Below are positions 39,801 to 46,600 of a stretch of 64,000 nt of DNA, piece by piece; the first letter of the stretch is position 1, and every line of letters starts with the position of its first letter. The notes beneath the pieces are model-generated. The model searched no databases, had not been told where the DNA came from, and worked only from the letters and a program-made list of their open reading frames with translations. A program made the translations under genes and the position numbers. Source of the DNA: Cheilinus undulatus (lineage: Eukaryota; Chordata; Actinopteri; Labriformes; Labridae); contig NC_054867.1 of assembly GCF_018320785.1 (NCBI RefSeq), positions 38,056,355 through 38,120,354 of the forward strand, read 5' to 3'.

Positions 39801-42800
39801 GAGTTTGTTTGGGGTGCTCTTTGGAAATTGGATTCATGGAGTTAATGAATGAGCAAGAGAAAACTCCAAGGTACTCTCCTAAAACATTATAATGCCATTA
39901 TTTTCATGGCATGGTCACAAAATTACCTTAAAACACACTTTGATGTATTCTGGTATCAAGCCTTCATCAGGAAGTCAAAAAAATGACAATGCCATGAAAA
40001 TAAAGGCATTTCAATGTTTAAAGAGAGAGCTATGGAGTTTTTTCTTGCTTATTCATCAACTCTCTGTGTATACTGTACTGTGTAGCTGGTGGGAGAAATG
40101 TCTTCATAGCTGCCTGACATTGTTCCACAATTTTGGATGCAGGTTTTTGCAGATTGGTAGATCTGCACCCATCTTTACCTATGAGAGACTCTGCCTGTCC
40201 AAGATGATCTTCTTATATCCAGGCTTGTCACTGACCTGCTGCGAATTAACTTAATTTGTTGCAAAATGCTCCACTAGCTGTTTTTCATTAGTGCCACTTA
40301 CTTTTCCAGCCTTTTGTTGCTTTGTCCCTACTTTTTTGAGATGTGTTGTTGCCATCAAAATTCAAAATGAGCTAATATTTTTAATGAATCGGTAAAATGT
40401 CTCAGTTCCAACATTTGATATGTTGTTAATGTTCTATTGTTAACAAAAAGTTTTTTTTTAAATTCAGGTTGTCATTTACAAAGGAACCCTACAGATGAAG
40501 ACATGATGACTTTAGTGGATTACATGAGTGCCTTTTATATATACAAATGGTTGCTTTGTCCATCTTCTTCTGGAAAGTCACATGTGAAGCCTAAAAAGCA
40601 GTTTTAACGAAGACATCAATAAGGAAGAAATTAATGTAAGGTAGATCAGGTGGCTACAATCGGAAAGACGGTAAGATGGCAACCATTTGTTATCACTGGC
40701 TGGCTCAAAAATGTCAGCCTACTTCTGTAAACTCAAATGAAGTCATGCCCAGTAAGTCCAGCTGGAATCTGGCTGTCATACTCGATTACCAGCTAACCTT
40801 TGAAGTTCATGTGGCCTCGATTAATTGGTCAAGCCCATTTGCCCTTTAAAACGGTACTCCCAAAGTGTATGTGGTGGCACCCTGGCTTGGCTGCAATAGG
40901 CCATTTAAAATTAATAAAAACCATCAGAAATCTTTGGACTAACAAACCACAACCAGAAAGTTCATATTACATGTTACTTTTTATAACATTTATTTTGCTG
41001 CTCCAGTGTCTAACTGGTGTTGAATTAACTGGTGACACTCCATTCAACATTCTTACTTCTTCCCAATTATACGAATTTATTAGCCAGAAAAGAGTTGCAG
41101 CATCATGAGGTGCATTTAAAGACATTAATTCCAGTAAAGATCAAATTCAATTTAATAGTCGTGGCTTGGTAATTGTACTTTGTGAAGATGCGCTGATGTG
41201 AAAATATGGACATAATTACTTTGAATCTCATGTTATGATTGTATGATTGAAGGCTTTGGTGGCCCTCAGAAAAGTTTCAGGTTTCATATCGGGCCCCAGA
41301 ATTCTTACATTTAGAAGGATCAGACCCTACCTGACAAAGGATGCAAAATACAGTAGCTCCTGGTTCAGGCTCCTGTAATGTCATACACTGGCTGCAACAT
41401 CTTACTGGCAGGCCCCCTCCCCAAGCACATTTAAAACTCTACAGGGGATCCACAACACAGCAGCCCATCTGGACAGTATGACTTAATATGCAGGGTTCAC
41501 TTTGAAGCACAAAAAAGTGAGTAATGTTATGGGCTTGTAAAGGTGCCTTAGGGCCAAATTATTAGAAGCACAATACCGAAACAACTACAACAACAGCAAT
41601 GTACATGTGAATCGAATATTTGGGAGTTTTCAGTTGGACATGAGGTGTTGTCACCTCAGGCTGTGAAAAACTGTGTTGTGTATTTCTAATGCTAACAATT
41701 ACTGACCAAGTCATTAATCAAGAAAATAACTAGCAGATGTTTCAATAATGACAATAATCATTCCACTGAAGTTCACACTTGTCAGCATTTTGTTATGTTT
41801 GTGTTCTGTAAATGAGAAAAAGACTTCCAGTCCTTCACACTCACTCAAGCAGTGACGGCCTGTCCATAAACACTTTCCCGTCATCCATTCTCTGAGATCT
41901 AAAACAAACAACACAAAAAGATTTTATTACAGTGATAATTGTGTCTCACTGACAAAACTATCAGAGGACACACACAGATAAATAAGAGATGCACTTGTGG
42001 ATGCTGTTTCCTGCCCTTTACCTGGACTGAGGATTTTTTGTCGTCTTTCCGTTAACTGGAGGCTGGATTTGTGTAAAAGGCTGGACAGATTCAGTCAGAG
42101 CTTTGTCTAAGATATGACTAAGCTGATCCTGGATCTGCTCCAGGACTTTTAGCTTCACCTTCTGCAGGACAAGAAGGATAAAAATACTGTTTAAATATGT
42201 TTGTTTATAGCCTCACTCCACACTCTAACTACAGCTCGAACTGCATCCCACATTACACAGTGTTTTATATACAGTATATAATTCTACACTTTATCCTGTG
42301 TACTCAGCACAGCCTTAGCAGCTGTATTTACTCTTTGAAAGAATAAGACTGAGTACACACAGAATAACACAGGGACTGTTTGGCAAGCTAAGTGGAGTTA
42401 TGGCTCACCTGTGCATGTTTCTCCCACTGCCTTAGATCTTCTCCTTGTAAATAATTATGGGCCTCAACTGCTGGGGGAAGATCACAAATTGCATGATTAA
42501 TGTTTACTATAAAATCCAATAATTCCTCATGCAGCTCCTAGTCTTGCATGAGTTCCTAAATCTATTTAAGAGTATCTTATATATATATACCTCTGGTCTG
42601 TGCAATGCTATAGAAGACACAACTGATGTTTTGCTATTTTTTGTCAATATTAATTATGTAAACACAGAAATAAATGTGCTTTTGATAGTGCTAAATTACG
42701 CAAAGGATCATGTATTGACCGCTCCTGTTCAACAGCTTATTTATAATATCTAATGATCCAATCACATGGCTGCAACCGATGCATTTAGGCACGTAGACAT

Positions 42801-43549
42801 GGTCAAGACGATCTGCTGAAGTTCAAGCTGAGCATCAAAAGGTGATTTAAGTGACTTTGAAAGTGGCATAGTTGTTTCTACCAGACAGGCCTGAGAATTT
42901 CACAAACTGCTGATCTGCTGATTTTCAAACATTACTATCTCCAGAGTTCACAGAGAAGGGGCAGAAAAAAGAGAACATTTCCAGTGAGCAGCAGTTCTCT
43001 GGGATAAAATGCCTTGTTGATGGCCAGAGGAGAATGATCAGACTGGTCTGAGCTGACAGAGAGGCAACAATAACTCAAATAACCACTTACTACAGCTGAG
43101 GTATGTATAGAGCATCTCTGAGTGCACAACACTTTGAATGAAGCCGATGGACTGCAGCAGCAGACCACACTGAGTGTCACTCCTGTCAGCTAAGAACAGG
43201 AAAATGTGATGTGTCTGCAGATCTGCAATAGGGTTAGTTTGGTGTAAACAACATGAAGGCCTGCAAAACCAACAACAACCATGGCACACTCATATTCACT
43301 CTAATAAACTCTCTTTCTCATTCTGATGCTGGGGTTAAACTTATAATCGGGATAATCAGGATGCATTGGCTGCTGCCGTGTGACTGGCTGGTTAGGTATG
43401 TGCCTTAATGAACAGCTGAGCAGGTATACCTAATTAAGTGGTGAGGGTTACAGTTTGTCTTTGAACATACTATGATTGGAGTTCTCCTCTGTCTGATGGG
43501 TGTTGACATTTCGGTGATGAAGTCCATTCGGTGCCTCTGTAGTTGTCAT
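21751..43549 (-). CDS. soat2: sterol O-acyltransferase 2 (ACAT2), complete, 15 coding exons
   Basis: This endoplasmic-reticulum MBOAT enzyme joins long-chain fatty acyl-CoA to cholesterol to make cholesteryl esters, mainly for lipoproteins in gut and liver. Coding exons (- strand): 43549-43471, 42470-42409, 42161-42022, 41898-41845, 39020-38913, 38086-37804, 34446-34371, 33099-33015, 32546-32501, 30676-30547, 30071-29974, 26799-26701, 26476-26341, 25781-25636, 21813-21751. They total 1605 nt in continuous phase: 534 residues and TGA. Human SOAT2 is 522. FYKDWWN places the conserved Asn at 391 and VVHEY the catalytic His at 442. [37 protein letters not shown] and TPRSWSC match SOAT2 better than SOAT1. 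The start ATG is preceded by an in-frame stop and a splice acceptor. Multiple hydrophobic segments fit the nine-helix fold. No frameshift is seen. Confidence 0.95.
22811..22935. repeat. dispersed repeat copy (related to 15030-15130)
   Basis: It carries AAGCTCTTGTGAGGAACTTT and CTGAATGTGTAGATAATG in the same order as the copy at 15030. Interspersed, class unknown. Confidence 0.55.
23200..23800. repeat. TAGCTA-rich diverged minisatellite, copy 1
   Basis: The words TAGCTAAAGCTAAC, ATAGCTACATAGATAACATA and GAGCTTTA repeat irregularly in both orientations for about 600 bp in soat2 intron 14. The same words build the arrays at 27660-28760 and 57420-57980. Confidence 0.8.
25636..25781 (-). CDS. soat2: soat2 coding exon 14
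   Basis: It reads [20 protein letters not shown], then [19 protein letters not shown] and IHCPRTG. [18 protein letters not shown] is the SOAT2 form of this late segment. It ends at ACTGGG/GTATGT in phase 0. Confidence 0.97.
26341..26476 (-). CDS. soat2: soat2 coding exon 13 (catalytic histidine)
   Basis: It reads [20 protein letters not shown] and [18 protein letters not shown]. The His in VVHEY is the invariant MBOAT catalytic residue, at position 442 of this protein. Confidence 0.98.
26701..26799 (-). CDS. soat2: soat2 coding exon 12 (FYxDWWN active-site motif)
   Basis: It reads [20 protein letters not shown] and [13 protein letters not shown]. With the preceding exon it forms FYKDWWN, the signature holding the conserved active-site asparagine of the SOAT/DGAT1 group. 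Confidence 0.98.
27660..28760. repeat. TAGCTA-rich diverged minisatellite, copy 2, interrupted by a SINE
   Basis: The array is made of ATGTAGCTATGTTATCTA, TAGCTGAGTTAGCTTTA and GCTAACATTGCTAA-type words, with no exact unit length. The SINE at 27966-28156 is inserted in it, so the array is older than that insertion. Confidence 0.78.
27966..28156 (-). mobile_element. tRNA-derived SINE, near full length, with 7-bp target duplication
   Basis: On the - strand the head reads GGGGCGCAGGTGGCTTAGTG with a TTTAAGGCGCG A-box region, followed by the B box GGTTCGAATCC. It then has the CTCCCCTGCTCTCGTCC / CTGTCCACTGTCCTC body and an A-rich tail (T-run at 27966 on the + strand). AAGCTCA flanks it on both sides, at 27959-27965 and 28157-28163. 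It lies in soat2 intron 11, in the same orientation as the gene. Confidence 0.9.
29181..29592. mobile_element. 412-bp foldback element with 6-bp target duplication and internal 20-bp repeats
   Basis: The ends TACGGAAGAGTATTAGGGCC and its inverse are near-perfect, and ACAACT flanks both sides (29175-29180 and 29593-29598). Both arms continue inward with CACTTGTAAG / CTCACAAGTG words, then 20-bp units centred on the palindrome CAGAATTCTG, six per arm. Arms meet near 29380 at a short A/T spacer. There is no coding capacity, so it must depend on an enzyme made elsewhere. It lies in soat2 intron 11, about 380 bp from exon 11. Confidence 0.92.
29974..30071 (-). CDS. soat2: soat2 coding exon 11
   Basis: It reads [20 protein letters not shown] and [12 protein letters not shown]. 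This is the [23 protein letters not shown] block, among the most conserved parts of the MBOAT sterol subfamily. Confidence 0.97.
30547..30676 (-). CDS. soat2: soat2 coding exon 10
   Basis: It reads [20 protein letters not shown], then [19 protein letters not shown], one membrane helix and the start of the next. The acceptor is TTTGCAG and the donor CCAG/GTATTG. Confidence 0.95.
30888..32432 (-). mobile_element. Tc1-like transposon, nearly full length, transposase broken
   Basis: The outer ends are AGTGCCTATAAAAATGTTCA and, inverted from the right, TGCACAATAAAACGTATTCA. Inner repeats (GCATAAATATTCATCCCC near 31065 and its inverse near 32222) give the IR/DR layout. On the - strand three stretches (31923-31702, 31671-31486, 31458-31237) carry transposase parts: a TTLKELQAS / KRKPLL segment, [13 protein letters not shown] with [13 protein letters not shown], and HQDNDPKQ with [10 protein letters not shown]. 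The last pair has the DD34E spacing. Stops and frame changes separate the parts, so no enzyme is made. It occupies most of soat2 intron 9. Confidence 0.85.
32501..32546 (-). CDS. soat2: soat2 coding exon 9
   Basis: A 46-bp exon reading [15 protein letters not shown]. It is flanked on its 5' side by an (AAAT)n microsatellite that, on the transcribed strand, forms the TTTA-rich tract before the acceptor GACAG. Confidence 0.92.
32552..32580. repeat. (AAAT)n microsatellite beside soat2 exon 9
   Basis: Seven tetranucleotide units starting 6 bp from the exon 9 acceptor. On the transcribed strand it reads as TTTA repeats and takes the place of the polypyrimidine tract. Confidence 0.93.
33015..33099 (-). 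CDS. soat2: soat2 coding exon 8
   Basis: It reads [20 protein letters not shown] and IYRESYPR, the conserved YLYFLFxPTLIYRxxYPR motif of sterol O-acyltransferases. It lies between TTTTCAG and CG/GTAAGA. Confidence 0.96.
33100..34370 (-). other. soat2: soat2 intron 7
   Basis: A 1.27-kb intron of AT-rich DNA. A GC-richer segment at about 33530-33760 differs from its surroundings and may be an old insertion, but I cannot name it. Confidence 0.6.
34371..34446 (-). CDS. soat2: soat2 coding exon 7
   Basis: It reads [20 protein letters not shown] and ends NPPKEG across the junction. RFLMKSYSF is identical to the human SOAT2 segment as I recall it, whereas SOAT1 has a different form here. Confidence 0.95.
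35785..36297. mobile_element. hAT-like non-autonomous remnant
   Basis: The right end, inverted, reads CTAGTGATGGGTCGTTCATG then AACAAGCTGGTTCTAAGAACC, the hallmark end of a common fish hAT family. Subterminal GGCTCTCAAATGGGATCCGG pairs with GGCTCCCAAATGACTC near 35822. The left terminus is eroded and no transposase is present. Confidence 0.6.
36358..36462. mobile_element. short interspersed fragment, CATCCATTTTCTACACCGCT type
   Basis: CATCCATCCATTTTCTACAC, CGCTT, GAGGGTGGGAGGGGCTGGCG and CCCATCCCAGCTGTAC follow the word order of a very common fish retroelement tail. Only about 100 bp remains. Confidence 0.55.
37804..38086 (-). CDS. soat2: soat2 coding exon 6 (membrane helices)
   Basis: The largest exon at 283 bp. 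It begins [17 protein letters not shown], holds several hydrophobic segments ([34 protein letters not shown]) and ends [18 protein letters not shown] is a strongly conserved SOAT motif. Confidence 0.96.
38913..39020 (-). CDS. soat2: soat2 coding exon 5 (first membrane helix)
   Basis: It reads [20 protein letters not shown] and then [27 protein letters not shown] is near-identical across SOAT proteins and leads into transmembrane helix 1. It ends at GGCAG/GTGAGT in phase 2. Confidence 0.96.
39060..40450. mobile_element. DNA transposon remnant with long inverted ends (IS4EU-like)
   Basis: The left subterminal ACATATCAAATGTTGAAACT followed by GAGACATTTTACC at about 39173-39205 recurs inverted at about 40395-40430. 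The outer words CTAAAAAGTTAGGTCGC and, inverted, CTCAAAAAAGTAGGGAC fit a family widespread in fish. The family name is from memory. Only short open stretches remain (e.g. - strand 39575-39336), so it is inactive. Confidence 0.6.
39889..40012. repeat. small hairpin element with 22-bp inverted ends
   Basis: AATGCCATTATTTTCATGGC (plus AT) at 39889-39910 pairs with 39991-40012, whose inverse reads AATGCCTTTATTTTCATGGC (plus AT). There is one mismatch in 22. The loop is 80 bp. It is probably a tiny non-autonomous element nested in the larger one. Confidence 0.7.
40740..41480 (+). mobile_element. LINE remnant (Rex1/CR1-like reverse transcriptase C-terminus), split
   Basis: On the + strand 40758-40817 reads [20 protein letters not shown], and 41305-41475 resumes with [20 protein letters not shown], then FRLL, a stop, [12 protein letters not shown] and [14 protein letters not shown]. 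Both blocks are consecutive landmarks of fish Rex1/CR1-type reverse transcriptases. About 490 bp of unrelated sequence lies between. The ORF is dead. Confidence 0.7.
41845..41898 (-). CDS. soat2: soat2 coding exon 4
   Basis: A 54-bp exon reading [18 protein letters not shown], between TTGTTTTAG and [22 protein letters not shown] across the next junction matches the conserved segment just before the first membrane helix. Confidence 0.92.
42022..42161 (-). CDS. soat2: soat2 coding exon 3
   Basis: It encodes [20 protein letters not shown], continuing the N-terminal helical region with heptad-like Leu/Ile spacing, then a polar linker [13 protein letters not shown]. The acceptor is CTGCAG and the donor CCAG/GTAAAG. 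Confidence 0.93.
42409..42470 (-). CDS. soat2: soat2 coding exon 2
   Basis: It lies between CCCCCAG and GTGAGC and encodes [20 protein letters not shown] plus [11 protein letters not shown] corresponds to DLVQWTRHM in human SOAT2, an amphipathic N-terminal segment linked to oligomer formation in this family. Confidence 0.9.
42715..43280 (+). mobile_element. Tc1-like transposon remnant, internally deleted
   Basis: It aligns by eye, word for word, with 63060-63530: TGTTCAAC, AATATCTAAT, GACATGGTCAAGACGATCTG, CAGTTCTCTGGG, ATGCCTTGTTGATGG, AATAACTCAAATAACCAC. These encode the helix-turn-helix part of a Tc1-like transposase (e.g. the SDFE and ARxxG-type segments), now broken. Inverted ends are lost. 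It lies in soat2 intron 1. Confidence 0.7.
43471..43549 (-). CDS. soat2: soat2 coding exon 1
   Basis: It begins [15 protein letters not shown] and ends in phase 1 at CATA/GTATGT. The next exon supplies the two missing bases. An in-frame TAA lies 36-40 bases upstream of the ATG, so the start is not further 5'. The polar, poorly conserved N-terminus is expected to be cytosolic. Confidence 0.85.
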
Positions 43550-43625
43550 GGTTACAACTGCACCGCACCAGAACGCTCCTGATTAATCTCTGTGATGGAG
43601 GTAAACAATCCTGTGGAAAAAAAGG
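43550..43625 (-). promoter_or_regulatory. soat2: splice acceptor and 5' UTR portion upstream of the soat2 start
   Basis: Reading the - strand, the sequence CCTTTTTTTCCACAG ends at 43611, just before GATTGTTTACC at 43610. It is a textbook acceptor 61 bases before the ATG. This implies that the start-codon exon has an upstream non-coding exon and that the promoter lies to the right, at an unknown place. Confidence 0.55.
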
Positions 43626-46600
43626 AAAAAAATATATTTTATTCTGTTTCTCCACTCTGCACTGCCCAATTCTCTTTGGGGTTGCTGTCTTCAAGGGCTT
43701 TCCATATTTATGAATAAATGATGTATCTAGTAATGTATCCATTAATTGGCATATGGTTCCTATATTTGTGGCAATGCATTAAGAGAAATATAAAACTAGA
43801 GTCAAAAATCTTTGTACTTATTAATCACTCACATATTTTCTGCCAATTTATAAAAAAAAATCTACAATTCTGGGACAAAGTTATTCAGACTCTTGAGGAC
43901 ATTTTGTTCTAGGAGATTTCAAGGGGTCGCTTGATTGTGTATCCGGGCCTGGTTCTCAGTGATAAAAATCAGAATAGGGGAAAACAGACAGTCACAGATG
44001 GGTTATGGTGTCTACCTGGCAGAAAAGATGGCATCTAAGAGTAAGTGAGAAGGTGTCCCTTACAGGTATGTTTGTATGTGTGCATTTTGTAATTTATATT
44101 TGCTAGTACAAAAAAGGAGTGCTGCCAGTCAATTACAAACATAATCTTATTATTTGCAGGGTTTGATATTAATTAATCATGATCAACAACATTTCTAAAT
44201 AATATGAGGAAGACTGCATGATAATATTATCATGCATTATAATGCATATTAATACCGATGGCAGGGCTCGACAGTGCGCAATATTTAGGGGCACATGTGC
44301 GCATAAAAAAAGCAGCCAAAGCAGCCGAGGGAGAGATCCACAGAGAAGAGACGACTCGCTTGGCGTCTGTGTAGCCATAGCAACACGTCGTCGTCCGTGC
44401 TTATTTATTCGTCTCATGTTAAGAATGACATGTTGTACAGCTCACCGTCTCGCTGGCTGCTCATAATGCCCCAATGAAAGAGCAGAAACCCCAAGACAGC
44501 ATAATTCTGCGTTTTTTTCATTGTTTATGTGGAAAAAGGACCGGCGGAAGGAGCGTTTCGTCTTCTTCCACGCCGACTTTTCTTTTTGGTTGCCATTTGT
44601 TTGTCACGACAGCATCCCTAATGGGCAGAGGTTGTAGGTGTTCAGACAGTTTGGTCCGTTTGGCTAAGAGCAGTGTGAATGCAAACCAAACCAAAGGAAA
44701 GTGCAACAATTTTGCAAGTAAAGTATGCAAAAGAAAGCACTGAAAGTTTTTTTTTTTAAATGCTGCTAATAAAACTGTGAATGAAATCAACGGATGTTAA
44801 AAACAGGACTTTGATTATTGTTTGGGCAGGTGGTGCTAAACTGGTCTAGCTTCAGGACCCACATCCACCTCCTTAATAAGAAAGCTCGACCCATATGGCT
44901 AAATCCATGCCAAAAGTTTTGCAAATAAAAAAAAACAAGAAAAAATTTAACGCTGTCTTCGGCTACAGTGACCTGGCTAGCTAGGGCTGAGAATAAATCT
45001 CAAGAACATTTAAGGGATTTTATCTATGCTTTGCATAAATGTCCTCGCTGATTAGGGGGGACTGATTAAATTTAGGAGCTCAAAGACAATAATATCAAGA
45101 AATAACATGAGCTACCTTATTTGGTCTAGATATTATGAAGAATTAGACACTTCCTTTTCTCTAAACAGTCTTCCAGAAGTCACATCACTGATGTTTTTAG
45201 ATTTTTTAGAGCCTGGTCACACTATACTTCTTTCCATTAAAAGCCTAAAAAGGAAAAAAGAAGCATTGAGAGAGCTCAGAGATGTACCCTGATGGGTTTA
45301 GCCTCAGAAAAAAAGAAGTAAAAAAAGGAATATTCAGAAAAGACATCAGTGAGAGCCTCGTACGTTTTGGGTTGAGGGGTTAGAAATCAAGAAAAGTGAG
45401 GTTATTCTCTCTGCAGAGGTACCAGCACTCTGCCCCTCTGTCTGCAGGTTTGCAGCACTTCCATTTCAACTTATTTAGCATTTCAGACATTTTAGGCTGC
45501 AAGGACTCATGCACAGAAAGAATTCAAGGACCAACTTAGTATCTGTGAATATGGTTTGCCTTGTTTTTTACAACCTTGGACAGAAAGTCATGGATTTGTT
45601 TTAAAGTTTCTTTTCTTTATGCTAAAGGGAATTAACATGTGTGGTAGGTGTGGGAAGACTTTTGAGCTATGGCGTAGCAGTGGCGTATCAGAATAACAAG
45701 CATTATGAACAAACAAGTCTAACCACATGGATATGGAAAGTTATAACTCAACTGTCAGCTGTTAACATCCTGAAACCAACAGATGGCCATGTAGTTTTAT
45801 GATGTAGTGGATATTTAGAATGGATGTTTGGGGGGAGTTAAATGGTGTTTATAAGCTAGTAGGATAAATACCAAGTGTCCTACACAGAAATGATGCTAAA
45901 ACAGGCTGTGCGGGCACCACCAGAGTGTATTTCCGACCCTTTCTTATACATATTCCCACTAATACTTCTTAAAGTTGACATGTGTAAAATCCTTCAATCA
46001 GTCACCCCTTCAAGAAAGTGTCTGAAGCAGAGTTTATAGGGTGCACTGTTGAAGAAGTTATTGTAAAATTACTCTTGACAAGAAGGTCTAAAGGAATAAG
46101 TCATTTGCAATATGGATCACCTTCATGTCAGGTAAATTGATTAAACTTTGGGAAGTCTACTCAACATATGTAGACGTTTTCTGATGATAATTGCAGCATA
46201 GAGGTCCATTTAAACTTCCCCACTTCCTGACCCACAACAGGCTTTGGGATCACATTATTACAAATAACCTGTTGGACACTTTTTGAGCTGCTAACTTAGG
46301 AATGTCTATCAAAAAAGTATAAGAGAGAGCATGATTCTAAGTAACATCAAAACTTTTGACGGGCTTTTGAAAAAGATAATTTGCAAAAGATTTCCCATCA
46401 GCAAACATATGATAGAGAAGAGGTTTGGATGATGGCACATCTATTTGTATTAGTGTATGAGAGTGTTTTTGTCACAAGACTCGGGGCTGATTGTCCACCT
46501 AGTCCTCAATCCTGGATGGTGCTGATATTTAGAATATGGATTTGATTGTTAAAAAAATAAAATTAAGAGTATGGGGGATTTTTAGAATGTGTTCTCGTGT

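Larger units (their letters stand above)
39021..41844 (-). other. soat2: soat2 intron 4
   Basis: A 2.8-kb intron, mostly derived from mobile DNA: a DDE-type element at 39060-40450 with a small hairpin element inside it, and a broken LINE at 40740-41480. Confidence 0.75.
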
